DNA from: Bradyrhizobium sp. BR 10289
GTDB lineage: Bacteria; Pseudomonadota; Alphaproteobacteria; Rhizobiales; Xanthobacteraceae
Reading direction: 5' to 3'
Length of the DNA: 64,000 nt
Assembly (NCBI RefSeq): GCF_019455385.1
Contig: NZ_JACOFR010000012.1
Span: 124,001-188,000, forward strand
Shown piece after piece: positions 51,520 to 60,301 of this stretch. The notes beneath the pieces were generated by a model, which saw only the letters and a list, made by a program, of their open reading frames with translations, was not told where the DNA came from and made no database searches. Positions within the stretch are counted from its first letter, which is position 1. Every line of letters starts with the position of its first letter. The position numbers and the translations under genes are program-made.

Positions 51520-53313
51520 ATGGCCTCCCTCGACTCCGTCAGCCTCGCCATATTGCTCGGCGCCGTGCTCGTCATGGCCGGCATCCTGTCGAGCCTGCTC
51601 GCGCTGCGCTTCGGCGCGCCCCTGCTGCTCGTGTTCCTTGCCATCGGCATGCTCGCCGGGGATTCCGGTCCCGGCCAGCTCCAGTTCGACGACGTCCGCA
51701 CCACCTATCTGGTCGGCTCGGTGGCGCTGGCCTTGATCCTGTTCGACGGCGGACTCAAGACGCGCTTTGCCAGCATCCGCACCGTGCTCGCGCCCTCCGT
51801 GGTGCTCGCGACCGTCGGCGTGCTCCTGACCGCGCTGGTCACCGCGCCCTTCGCAAAGTACGCGCTCGATCTCAACTGGACGGAATCGCTGCTGGTCGGC
51901 GCCGTCGTCGCCTCGACCGATGCGGCCGCGGTGTTCCTGCTGGTGCACACCCAGGGCCTCCGCCTGCGCCCGCGCGTCGGTGCGACGCTGGAGGCCGAAT
52001 CCGGCACCAACGATCCCTTTGCGATCTTCCTCACGCTTATGCTGGTCGAATACATCTCGCTGGGCTCGAGCTCGCCCGGCCATGTCCTGATGGAGTTCGT
52101 CCAGGAGGCGCTGCTGGGCGCCGCCGTCGGCGTGCTCGGCGGGCGTCTCGTCGTCATCGCGCTCAACCGGGTGGCGCTGCCGCAGGGCCTGCACGCGCCG
52201 TTCGTGACGACGGGAGCGCTCGTCATCTTCGGCGGTTCGCAGATGATGCACGCCTCCGGCTTCCTCGCGGTCTATCTCGCCGGCATCATCATCGGCAACC
52301 GTCCGACCCGCGCGCATAATTCGGTGGTCACCTTTCTCGATGCCGCGACCTGGCTGGCGCAGATCGTGATGTTCGTGCTGCTGGGCCTGCTGGTCTCGCC
52401 GAGCCGGTTAGGGGCCAGCGTGCTGCCGGCGGTCGGCGTCGCCTTCGTGCTGATGCTGGTGGCGCGGCCGCTCGCGGTGTTCGTGTGCCTGGCGCCATTT
52501 CGCTTCAACTGGCGGGAAAAGATCTTCATCGCCTGGACCGGCCTGCGCGGCGCCGTCGCGATCTTCTTGGCCTCGATCCCGATGCTGGTAGGGCTGTCGA
52601 AGGCCTATCTCTATTTCGACGTCGCCTTCGTCGTCGTCATCATCTCGCTGCTGCTGCAAGGCTGGACCTTGGCACCTGCCGCGCGAAAACTGCACGTCGC
52701 GCTGCCGCGCGCCGAACGTGGTCCGCGCCGCGTCGAACTGGATCTGCCCGGCCAGCTCGAACAGCAGCTGGTCGGCTATCCCGTGCGGTCCAAGAGCCTG
52801 TATTTCCGCCGCGGTCTGATCCCGTCCTGGTCAAAACCGACGCTTGTGATCCGCAAGGAGAGCATCCTGACGCCGGTGGAGGCCGATCCGATCGCGCCCG
52901 GCGATTACATCTATCTGCTGGCGCCGCCGGAAAAGGCCGAGGCGCTCGATCGCTTCTTCGTCGACATGCAGCCGAGCACCGCGCCCGACCCGCATCTGCT
53001 CGGCGACTTCATGGTCTCAGGCGAGCATACGCTGGCCGAACTCGCCGAGATCTACGGCGTCAAGGTGAGCGAGGACGAGGGCAAGCTGACGCTGGCCGAT
53101 TATTTCGACGTCCATCTCGACCGCGCGCCGAAGGAAGGCGCCGAGCTCGCGCTGGACGAGATCGTCCTGGTCGCCCGCAGCATCTCCGGCGGCCGCGTCA
53201 GCGTCGTCGGCCTGCGCCTGCCGGAAGAAGACGAAGCCCCCCCGCCGCTGACGCGGAGACAGGCGCTGCGCAAGAAGCTGGCGGAGGTGTGGAGTTCGGT
53301 GGCGGGGGTTTGA
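51520..53313 (+). CDS. Potassium/proton antiporter (CPA1, NhaP2 type)
   Basis: A 597-residue protein. An Na+/H+ exchanger domain of about 12 helices spans 5-385 (LILFDGGLKTRFASIR, VASTDAAAVFLLVHTQG, EAESGTNDPFAIFLT hold the conserved acidic and polar residues). A TrkA-C domain at about 400-485 (VRKESIL-like IRKESILTPVEADPIAPGD) and a CorC/HlyC-type domain at the C-terminus follow. This three-part layout matches NhaP2/CvrA potassium/proton antiporters. ATG 51520 follows ggaaggtgg. Confidence 0.87.
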   Translation: MASLDSVSLAILLGAVLVMAGILSSLLALRFGAPLLLVFLAIGMLAGDSGPGQLQFDDVRTTYLVGSVALALILFDGGLKTRFASIRTVLAPSVVLATVGVLLTALVTAPFAKYALDLNWTESLLVGAVVASTDAAAVFLLVHTQGLRLRPRVGATLEAESGTNDPFAIFLTLMLVEYISLGSSSPGHVLMEFVQEALLGAAVGVLGGRLVVIALNRVALPQGLHAPFVTTGALVIFGGSQMMHASGFLAVYLAGIIIGNRPTRAHNSVVTFLDAATWLAQIVMFVLLGLLVSPSRLGASVLPAVGVAFVLMLVARPLAVFVCLAPFRFNWREKIFIAWTGLRGAVAIFLASIPMLVGLSKAYLYFDVAFVVVIISLLLQGWTLAPAARKLHVALPRAERGPRRVELDLPGQLEQQLVGYPVRSKSLYFRRGLIPSWSKPTLVIRKESILTPVEADPIAPGDYIYLLAPPEKAEALDRFFVDMQPSTAPDPHLLGDFMVSGEHTLAELAEIYGVKVSEDEGKLTLADYFDVHLDRAPKEGAELALDEIVLVARSISGGRVSVVGLRLPEEDEAPPPLTRRQALRKKLAEVWSSVAGV

Positions 53314-53348
53314 GCGCTCCGCTCGCAATGACGGGCAGAGGACACGGG

Positions 53349-54011
53349 CTATGTCAACACCTTCACCCCGCCGAACGACGTCACCCGGCCCTGCTTGAGC
53401 ATCACGATCTGCGTCGCCAGCTGCCGCAGCTCGGCAACGTCGTGGCTGACATAGACCATCGGCACGTTGGCCTCGTCCCGCAGCCGCACCAGATATGGCA
53501 GGATCTCCAGCTTGCGGCCCTCATCGAGCGCGCCGAGCGGCTCGTCGAGCAGCAAGAGCCGCGGCTTCGACAGCAGCGCACGGCCGAGCGCGACGCGCTG
53601 GCGCTCGCCGCCGGAGAGCTTTCCGGGGCGGCGATCGAGAAGGGCGCCGATGTCGAGGAGGTCAACGACACGCCTGTGCTGGGCCGGATCGGGCGCATGG
53701 CCGTTCATCCGCCGCCCGTAGTCGAGATTCTGCGCGACGTTGAGATGCGGAAACAGCCGGGCATCCTGAAACACATAGCCGATGCGGCGGCGCCAGGTCG
53801 GCACATGGATGCCGGAAGCGGTGTCGTCGACGGTCTCGCCGTCGATCACGATGCTGCCGCGGTCGGGTCGCAGCAGGCCTGCGATCATGTTGACCAGCGA
53901 GCTCTTGCCCGCGCCCGAGGCGCCGAACAGGCCGATGACGCGGCCTTCGCTGCTGAAGGACGCGGACAGCGAGAACTCGCCGAGCTGCTTTTCGACATCG
54001 ACCCGCAGCAT
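53349..54011 (-). CDS. modC: Molybdate ABC transporter ATP-binding protein
   Basis: A 220-residue ATPase with Walker A (FGASGAGKSS), Q-loop (YVFQDARLFPHL), signature LSGGERQRVALGRALL, Walker B (LLLLDEPLGALD) and switch His (YVSHDVAEL). It drives molybdate import with ModB. Escherichia coli ModC carries an additional C-terminal Mop/TOBE domain of over 100 residues that is absent here. It starts 2 bp after the modB stop and converges on the antiporter gene. Confidence 0.88.
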   Translation of the reverse strand: MLRVDVEKQLGEFSLSASFSSEGRVIGLFGASGAGKSSLVNMIAGLLRPDRGSIVIDGETVDDTASGIHVPTWRRRIGYVFQDARLFPHLNVAQNLDYGRRMNGHAPDPAQHRRVVDLLDIGALLDRRPGKLSGGERQRVALGRALLSKPRLLLLDEPLGALDEGRKLEILPYLVRLRDEANVPMVYVSHDVAELRQLATQIVMLKQGRVTSFGGVKVLT

Positions 54012-54013
54012 GC

Positions 54014-54712
54014 TCAATTCCCATGCAGGCGCGCGGTGGCGCGGCGGGCGAACCATTCGGCCGATATCAGCGCGCCGAGCGCGAGCACGATCGAGACGAT
54101 CACGAGCCGCCCCGCGGCCGCATCGCCGTCCGGCGTCTGGATCAGCGAATAGATCGCCGACGAAATCGTCTGGGTCTCGCCGGGAATGTTGGAGACGAAG
54201 GTGATGGTCGCGCCGAACTCGCCGATTGCCTTGGCAAAGCCCAGCACCATGCCGGCGAGCACGCCCGGCAGCGCCAGCGGCAGCGTCACTGTGAAAAACA
54301 CCTTGTAGGGCGCGGCGCCCAGCGTCTCGGCGGCCTGCTCGAGCCGGCGGTCGATCGCCTCGATCGACAGCCGGATTGGCCGCACCAGAAGCGGAAACGA
54401 CATCACGCCGCAGGCGAGCGCCGCGCCGGTCCAGCGGAACGCGAAGACGATGCCGAGATGGTCGGCCAGGAAGCCGCCGACGAGGCCGCGGCGGCCGAAG
54501 GTCAGCAGCAGCAGATAGCCGGTGACGACGGGCGGCAGCACCAGCGGCAGGTGCACGACGGCATCGAGCACCGGCTTGCCCCAAAAATCCTTGCGGGCGA
54601 GCAGCCACGCCAGCGCAATGCCGAACGGCGTTGCCACCAGCGTTGCGATCACGGCGACCCTGAGTGAGAGCAGGATCGCCGTCCATTCGGCGGGAGAGAT
54701 GTCGAGCATCAA
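54014..54712 (-). CDS. modB: Molybdate ABC transporter permease
   Basis: A 232-residue membrane protein with about five helices. It begins SPAEWTAILLSLRVAVIAT, typical of ModB, and the coupling loop is QAAETLGAAPYKVFFTVTLPLALPGVLAG region. The operon order modA-modB-modC with gaps of 10 and 2 bp supports the assignment. Confidence 0.9.
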   Translation of the reverse strand: MMLDISPAEWTAILLSLRVAVIATLVATPFGIALAWLLARKDFWGKPVLDAVVHLPLVLPPVVTGYLLLLTFGRRGLVGGFLADHLGIVFAFRWTGAALACGVMSFPLLVRPIRLSIEAIDRRLEQAAETLGAAPYKVFFTVTLPLALPGVLAGMVLGFAKAIGEFGATITFVSNIPGETQTISSAIYSLIQTPDGDAAAGRLVIVSIVLALGALISAEWFARRATARLHGN

Positions 54713-54722
54713 ATCGTGAAAG

Positions 54723-55508
54723 TCAGGTGGTCGGGCTGATCAGGAATTTAAAACCGTATTTTTCCAGAATGGTCTTGGCGGCCGAGCTGCGCAGGAAGGC
54801 GAGATAGTCGTTGGTCTCGCCCTTCGCGGTCGTGGTGGCCGCGACCGGATAGATGATTGCGGGATGCGAATCCGCCGGGAAAGTGCCGACGATCTTCACG
54901 CCCGGCTCGACCTTGGCGTCGGTGGAATAGACGATGCCGAGATTGGCTTCGCCACGGGCCACCAGCGTCAGCGCGGCGCGCACGCTCTCGGCCATCGCGA
55001 ATTTCGGCTCGGCGGCGGTCCAGGCCCCGAGCTTCTCCAGCGCGGCCTTGGCGTATTTGCCTGCTGGCACCGACTTGACGTCGCCCGTCGCGATCTTGCC
55101 GTCGCCGGCAAGTTTTGCGAGGTCAAAACCTTGCGCGATGGCGACGTTGTCGATCTTGGAATCCTTCGGCGCGATCAGCACGATGCTGTTGCCGAGCAGG
55201 TTGACGCGGGAAGCTTCGTTGATGGTCTTCCTGGAGATGGCGTAGTCCATCCAGTCGGTGTCGGCGGAGACGAACACATCGGCCGGCGCGCCCTGCTCGA
55301 TCTGCTTTGCCAGCACCGAGCTCGCGGCGTAGCTCGCGGTGATCTTGACGCCGGTCTTGGCGGTGTAGGCGGCGTCGATCTCGTCGAGCGCGTTCTTCAT
55401 CGAGGCGGCTGCGAACACGGTGATGGTCTTGTCCTCGGCGCTGGCAGGCGAGAGGGTCGCGCCCGCGAAGAGGACGAAAGCGGTGAAAAGTCCGGCAATA
55501 CGAATCAT
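54723..55508 (-). CDS. modA: Molybdate-binding periplasmic protein
   Basis: A 261-residue receptor with a signal peptide (cleavage near ASA-EDKT). ITVFAAASMKNALDEIDAAY and SYAASSVLAKQIEQGAPADVF are the ligand-binding signatures of ModA, and ANLGIVYSTDAKVEPGVKIV lies in the second lobe. It delivers molybdate or tungstate to ModBC. ATG 55508 is preceded by ggagcg. Confidence 0.92.
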   Translation of the reverse strand: MIRIAGLFTAFVLFAGATLSPASAEDKTITVFAAASMKNALDEIDAAYTAKTGVKITASYAASSVLAKQIEQGAPADVFVSADTDWMDYAISRKTINEASRVNLLGNSIVLIAPKDSKIDNVAIAQGFDLAKLAGDGKIATGDVKSVPAGKYAKAALEKLGAWTAAEPKFAMAESVRAALTLVARGEANLGIVYSTDAKVEPGVKIVGTFPADSHPAIIYPVAATTTAKGETNDYLAFLRSSAAKTILEKYGFKFLISPTT

Positions 55509-55628
55509 GGATGCGCTCCGTGCGAGATCGCGCGCAAACTTGCGCACAAATCTGGCGTTGGGTTGGTCGGGTCGCGACGGGCGGAAGCGCTGTTCCACGT
55601 GGCCCCGCGACGGCTTACGGCCGGCAGG

Positions 55629-55652
55629 GCTATCGCTAGCCTCGAAGATAGC
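55629..55652. promoter_or_regulatory. Inverted repeat upstream of modA
   Basis: gctatc and gatagc are inverted 6-mers separated by 12 bp, about 120 bp before modA. ModE sites are palindromic and contain a TAT core, so a molybdate-responsive operator is possible, but the match is weak. No modE gene is in the window. Confidence 0.2.
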
Positions 55653-55700
55653 AGGCTGGGGCCTGGGGTCAAAGGCGACCGTTTGTCTGAGGCGATAGGC

Positions 55701-56213
55701 CTATTCCAGCGGCCAGATCGGCAGGATCGCGATCGAGATCGAATTCTCTTTGGCGCCGCTCACCTGGAGCACGAAGGGCTTGTCCGACAGCTCGTATTTC
55801 ATCGTCTTGCGGATGCCTTCGCAGTCCGTCGCACCGCTAAAAGCCGCCGGCTTGAGGAGACGCCCGTTCTGCACCACGTCGACCCAGGCCCCGGCTGACA
55901 GGCTGATCGTGTAGAGCCCCGCCTTTACGGTCTTGATGCGGGTGAAGCCGGCAAAACTGCCGTCCTTCGGCGCCCGCTCCGGCACCGTTGGCAGTCCGGC
56001 CTCCTGAGGCGCGACCAGCGCCAGTGTGATGGCCGATGACGGGACCACCGCCTGTTCGCTTCCCGAGGCGAGCTTGGCGCGATCCGGCGCAGTCAGCGCG
56101 GCACGTTCGTTGTGAATCGGCCATTTGAACTTATCGCAGCCGCTCGGCTCCTCGGCGGCCAGAGCGGATGTCGCGCCGAGCGTGAGCGCAGCAAGGAAGG
56201 TGAGAGCGCGCAT
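55701..56213 (-). CDS. Secreted protein, unknown function
   Basis: A 170-residue protein with signal peptide (MRALTFLAALTLGATSALA). The mature part has ERAALTAPDRAKLASGSEQA and a beta-rich C-terminus (LYTISLSAGAWVDVVQNGR, DKPFVLQVSGAKENSISIAI). The second half suggests a compact beta-sandwich that binds a ligand or polymer. No family named. ATG 56213 was preferred to 56225 because gaga lies upstream at good distance. It is upstream of, and in the same direction as, modABC, 192 bp away. Confidence 0.6.
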   Translation of the reverse strand: MRALTFLAALTLGATSALAAEEPSGCDKFKWPIHNERAALTAPDRAKLASGSEQAVVPSSAITLALVAPQEAGLPTVPERAPKDGSFAGFTRIKTVKAGLYTISLSAGAWVDVVQNGRLLKPAAFSGATDCEGIRKTMKYELSDKPFVLQVSGAKENSISIAILPIWPLE

Positions 56214-56358
56214 GTCGATTCTCATCGTTGGCCGCGCGAAGCGCGGCTTGCGGTCAGGTTTGTTGAAAGACGGGATGCACGTCCCGGGATGCCGCGGGCT
56301 TACGGCCGGGCGACATCGCGATCCTAGCGCATTTGGTTCGCGCGAACCAACCACCTGT

Positions 56359-56440
56359 TCGTCATCCCGGACAAGCGCCCCAATCACCACTGTCGTCCCA
56401 GATCGGCGCGCGCTTGGGGGCGCGCTTGTCCGGGACGACG
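56359..56440. repeat. Dispersed palindromic repeat, family B (copy 3)
   Basis: cgtcatcccggacaagcg and cgcttgtccgggacgacg bound a short, 82-bp element, with inner cgtcccagatcggcgcgcgc. It lies between two minus-strand genes. It is the shortest of the three family B copies. Confidence 0.75.
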
Positions 56441-56464
56441 ACCGAGGGTTTGATGTGCAGCGCC

Positions 56465-57424
56465 TTACGGCTTCGCATCCGCCGCATGCAGCACCGCCTT
56501 GCAGGCCGCGGGCATCTCCGCCAGCGTCATCGGCGGTCTCGGCTTCGGCGGCTCCGGCGGCGGCTTTGGATGCAGCACGCCGTCGCTGAACCAGTAGGCG
56601 AGATCGGCGGGCTTGCAGCCTTCGTCCTCGGATTGCGACGGCTGGCCCTCGCATTCGCCGGCGCCTGCCGGGCAGCGCATCCGAATGTGGAAATGATAAT
56701 CGTGGCCCCACCACGGCCTGATCTTCGACAGCCAGGAGCGGTCGCCCTTTGCCTCGCGGCAGAGCGCCTTCTTGATCGCGGCATTGACGAAGATGCGCTG
56801 CACCGCCGGCTCCTGCGCGGCATCGCGCAGCACAAGCACATGGGCAGGGGTGAACACCTTTGGATCGATGTCGAGGCGATCCTCGCGCACCATCATCACC
56901 GCCGACATCTCCTCGCGCTCCTCGCGCGACAAACGGCGATCCGGCATCGGCGTCAGCCAGATGTCGGCATCGAGGCCGATCTGATGGCTGGCATGGCCCG
57001 ACAGCGCCGGCCCGCCGCGCGGCTGGCCGATGTCGCCGACCAGGATGCCCGGCCAGCCCGCGTCCTTGTGCGCTCTTGCGGCAAGGCGCTTGATCAGCGC
57101 GATCATGTCGGGGTGGCCGTAATTGCGGTTACGTGACAGCCGCATCACCTGCCAATTGTCGCCGTTGAGCGGCATCTGCATGGCGCCGCCGATGCAGCCC
57201 TTGGTGTAGGAGCCGATGACATGCGCCGGCCCCGTCGAGGGCAGCAGTTTTCGCGCGAACAGCTCCTTGGCGCCGAGATGCGGATCGTTCGGATTGGCCA
57301 GCGGCGGCAGCGGCTTCGGGTTCACGCTGCCCTTGTCCTGGGCCAGCGCGCCGCCGGCGGCCAGGACTTTCATGACGACGAACGTCGTGACGAGCAGGAG
57401 AGGGGCGATGCGGCGGCGACTCAT
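56465..57424 (-). CDS. mepA: Penicillin-insensitive murein endopeptidase
   Basis: A 319-residue exported enzyme of the LAS metallopeptidase group. The zinc ligands are in LSGHASHQIGLDADIWL (His, Asp) and WGHDYHFHIRMRCP (His). It cleaves D-Ala-meso-DAP cross-links of peptidoglycan in the periplasm. Signal peptide at the N-terminus. The proline-rich tail (KPPPEPPKPRPP) is longer than in Escherichia coli MepA. Confidence 0.92.
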   Translation of the reverse strand: MSRRRIAPLLLVTTFVVMKVLAAGGALAQDKGSVNPKPLPPLANPNDPHLGAKELFARKLLPSTGPAHVIGSYTKGCIGGAMQMPLNGDNWQVMRLSRNRNYGHPDMIALIKRLAARAHKDAGWPGILVGDIGQPRGGPALSGHASHQIGLDADIWLTPMPDRRLSREEREEMSAVMMVREDRLDIDPKVFTPAHVLVLRDAAQEPAVQRIFVNAAIKKALCREAKGDRSWLSKIRPWWGHDYHFHIRMRCPAGAGECEGQPSQSEDEGCKPADLAYWFSDGVLHPKPPPEPPKPRPPMTLAEMPAACKAVLHAADAKP

Positions 57425-57920
57425 GCTGAGACCTTATAGCCCAACACCGCGTCAGCGTTAAGAATGAGCCGCCCGGCCGGGCGCGATCTCACGGCGTCTT
57501 GACGCCGCCGCCCGGCCGTGACGCCGCGCAACACCGCGATCACATGTCGAACCAGCCTGTTGCAAAGTCGAAATAGCTTGTGCAGATCGCCACATTTTTA
57601 ACGACCCGATAACCGTATCCTGCATTGACCAAAATTCGTGCGCGGAGCGCGGGAGCGCCGCGGCCCGCATGCAATCGCGCACGATTTTGGAAATGATTCA
57701 AGCGCGCGCGCAATTTTGCGCCAGCGCTTCCGTCCGATCACGACGGCCAGGCGGGTTTGGTGCGTCCGCCGGCGGTTTCTCGCCCTGCAAACAGGCACAA
57801 AGACCGGACGAGACGGCCTCACCACGCCGCCGGTCGCATCGCCCGCCCGGCCAAGATTACTTTTTTTTCAGACACTTGCCTCAAGACTTGCGCCCGCTGG
57901 TGCGACTGGGACGTTGGAAG
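57425..57920. other. 496-bp divergent gap between mepA and the EAL gene
   Basis: The gap holds GC-rich palindromes (acggcgtc-tt-gacgccg near 57491-57507) and AT-rich tracts, including eight T at about 57861-57869, that suit promoters. An in-frame extension of the EAL protein back to 57669 would run through this region, but the predicted residues look non-coding (arginine-rich, no domain). Confidence 0.4.
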
Positions 57921-60128
57921 TTGAGTTTGGGGTCTCGAAAACAGGGAAAGCGAAGGCGTAAACTGCTTGCCGGCCAGGGGCCGCGCAAGCTGCGATTCGC
58001 GTGCGCGCGGCATCGGCCAGTCGGCCACGACGCGCTGGTGCAGAGCCGCGCCGAAGCTGAAGCTGCGATCGCCGAAGCGCGCAAATCGCATGACCGGCTG
58101 CGCCAGGCTGTCGATCTCTTGCCGCAGGGCATCGTGATCCTCGATCCCGAGGGCCGCTACGTTCTCTGGAACAAGCAATACGCCTCGATCTACAGCAAGA
58201 CCGCGGATCTGTTCGAAGAAGGCGCGCGCCTCGAAGACACGCTCCGTGTCGGCGTCGCCCGCGGCGATTATCCGGAGGCCGCCGGCCACGAGGAAGAATG
58301 GATCGCCCAGCGGCTGAAGAAGCTCTACGAGCCCGGCAAGCGCCACGAGCAGACGTTGTCGGACGGCCGCGTCATCCTGATCGAGGAGCGCCGCACCGAC
58401 GACGGCGGCGTCGTGGGCCTGCGCGTCGACATCACCGAATTGAAGCAGCGCGAGGCCTCGTTCCGCCTGCTGTTCGACGGCAATCCCGTGCCGATGATCG
58501 TCTGCGCGCTGGACGACGAGCGCATCATCGGTGTCAACGACGCCGCCATCGCCCATTATGGCTATAGCCGCGCCGAGTTCGAGCGGCTGAAGATCCGCTC
58601 GCTTCAGGCTTTCGACAGCGAGCCGCCGTGGACCGTCGACCGGACCGGCGAGGAGCAGGCCGGGCGTACCTGGAAGCACGTCAAGGCCGACGGGGCACTG
58701 ATCGATCTGGCGATCTACTCTCGCGAGCTGACCTATGACGAGCGGCCCGCGGTGTTGCTGGCATTGATGGACATCACCGAGCGCAAGCGCGCCGAGGCGC
58801 GGCTCGCCTTCATGGCCCAGCACGACGGGCTCACCGGCCTGCCCAACCGCAATCTGCTGCGCCAGCAGGTCGACGAGATGCTGCTGCATACGCGGCGCAG
58901 CAGCGACAAGGTCGCGCTGCTGATGCTGGGGCTGGATAATTTCAAGTCGGTCAACGACACGCTGGGCCACGCCATCGGCGACAAGCTGCTGCGCGGCGTC
59001 GCCAAGCGCCTGCGTTCGACGCTGCGCGAGGAAGACGCGCTGGCGCGGCTGAACTCCGACGAGTTCGCGATCGTGCAGAGCGGCCTGACGCGTCCAGAGG
59101 ACGCGGTAATGCTGGCGAAACGCCTGCTCGAAGCCATCGCCGACCCTTATCTGCTCGACGGCCATTCCGTGGTGATCGGTGCCTCCATCGGTATCGCGAT
59201 GGCGCCGGGCGACGGTGATGATTCCGAAAAGCTGCTGAAGAGCGCCGACATGGCGCTGTCGCGCGCCAAGCAGGACGCCCGCGGCACCTTCGCCTTCTTC
59301 GAGGCCGCGCTCGATGCCAAGGCGCAGAGCCGCCGCAAGATCGAGGTCGAGCTGCGCGACGCCATCCAGAACGACGTGCTGCGTCCCTATTACCAGCCGC
59401 TGATCGACCTCCAGAGCGGCCGCATCACCGGCTTCGAGGCGCTGGTGCGCTGGCCGCATGCCGAGCGCGGCATGGTCTCGCCGGCCGAATTCATTCCGGT
59501 TGCCGAAGACACCGGCCTGATCAATCCGCTCGGCGGCCTGATGCTGCGCCGGGCGTGCCTCGATGCCGTGACCTGGCCCGACGACGTTCGCGTCGCGGTC
59601 AATCTGTCGCCGCTCCAGTTCCGCAGCGGCAACCTGCTCTCGATCGTGACCGACGCGCTGAAACATTCCGGCCTGCCGCCGCGCCGGCTCGAGCTGGAGA
59701 TCACCGAGACGCTGCTGCTCGAGAAGAGCGCGCAGGTGCTGGCGACGCTGCACGCGCTGCGCGCGCTCGGCGTGCGCATCTCGATGGACGATTTCGGCAC
59801 CGGCTATTCCAGCCTCAGCTATTTGCGCAGCTTTCCGTTCGACAAGATCAAGATCGACCAGTCCTTCGTGCGCGATCTCGGCGCCAACCGCGAAGCCCAG
59901 GCGATCATCCGCTCCATCGTCAGCCTCGGCAAAGGCCTTGGCGTCACCATCACCGCCGAGGGCGTCGAGACCGAAGCCGAGCTCAGCTGCCTCCGCGCCG
60001 AGGGCTGCGACGAGGGCCAGGGCTTCCTGTTCAGCAAGGCGAGGCCGAACGCCGAGATCATCAGCCTTCTGGCCGCGCAGCGCGGCATCGACGGCGCGGA
60101 CGAGGAAGACGCCGCGCTGGTGGCGTGA
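57921..60128 (+). CDS. PAS-PAS-GGDEF-EAL protein, probable c-di-GMP phosphodiesterase
   Basis: About 735 residues. Two PAS domains (60-165 and 175-290) precede a GGDEF domain whose catalytic motif is NSDEF (residues 378-382), so cyclase activity is unlikely. The EAL domain keeps EALVRW, the loop DDFGTGYSSLSYL and AEGVETEAEL, so it should degrade cyclic di-GMP. No membrane helices are seen. The start is uncertain: TTG 57921 follows tggga; GTG 57900 and ATG 57669 are alternatives. Confidence 0.85.
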   Translation: MSLGSRKQGKRRRKLLAGQGPRKLRFACARHRPVGHDALVQSRAEAEAAIAEARKSHDRLRQAVDLLPQGIVILDPEGRYVLWNKQYASIYSKTADLFEEGARLEDTLRVGVARGDYPEAAGHEEEWIAQRLKKLYEPGKRHEQTLSDGRVILIEERRTDDGGVVGLRVDITELKQREASFRLLFDGNPVPMIVCALDDERIIGVNDAAIAHYGYSRAEFERLKIRSLQAFDSEPPWTVDRTGEEQAGRTWKHVKADGALIDLAIYSRELTYDERPAVLLALMDITERKRAEARLAFMAQHDGLTGLPNRNLLRQQVDEMLLHTRRSSDKVALLMLGLDNFKSVNDTLGHAIGDKLLRGVAKRLRSTLREEDALARLNSDEFAIVQSGLTRPEDAVMLAKRLLEAIADPYLLDGHSVVIGASIGIAMAPGDGDDSEKLLKSADMALSRAKQDARGTFAFFEAALDAKAQSRRKIEVELRDAIQNDVLRPYYQPLIDLQSGRITGFEALVRWPHAERGMVSPAEFIPVAEDTGLINPLGGLMLRRACLDAVTWPDDVRVAVNLSPLQFRSGNLLSIVTDALKHSGLPPRRLELEITETLLLEKSAQVLATLHALRALGVRISMDDFGTGYSSLSYLRSFPFDKIKIDQSFVRDLGANREAQAIIRSIVSLGKGLGVTITAEGVETEAELSCLRAEGCDEGQGFLFSKARPNAEIISLLAAQRGIDGADEEDAALVA

Positions 60129-60138
60129 GACCGCCCTT

Positions 60139-60276
60139 CACCTCTCCCCGCTTGCGGGGAGAGGTCGAATTCGATCGAAGATCGAATTCGGGTGAGGGGG
60201 TACAGGTCTCACGTTGAACTCCCGTGTGGAGAGAGGCCCCTCACCCCAACCCTCTCCCCGTAAGAACGGGGCGAGG
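60139..60276. repeat. Dispersed palindromic repeat, family D (copy 3)
   Basis: cctctccccgcttgcgggga opens it. The 11-bp stem with GAA loop is cgaattcgatc (60166-60176) and gatcgaattcg (60180-60190), followed by ggtgagggg. The right half is degraded (cctctccccgtaagaacggg). It fills the gap between the convergent EAL and flavin monooxygenase genes. Confidence 0.8.
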
Positions 60277-60301
60277 GAGCGCACCGCCGCTGGGCTGCCG
60301 T

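Noticed and set aside
53349-54686. Single long ModB-ModC fusion frame
   Set aside because: The part upstream of 54011 is out of frame with real ModB, which reads well from 54712 to 54014; modC starts at 54011.
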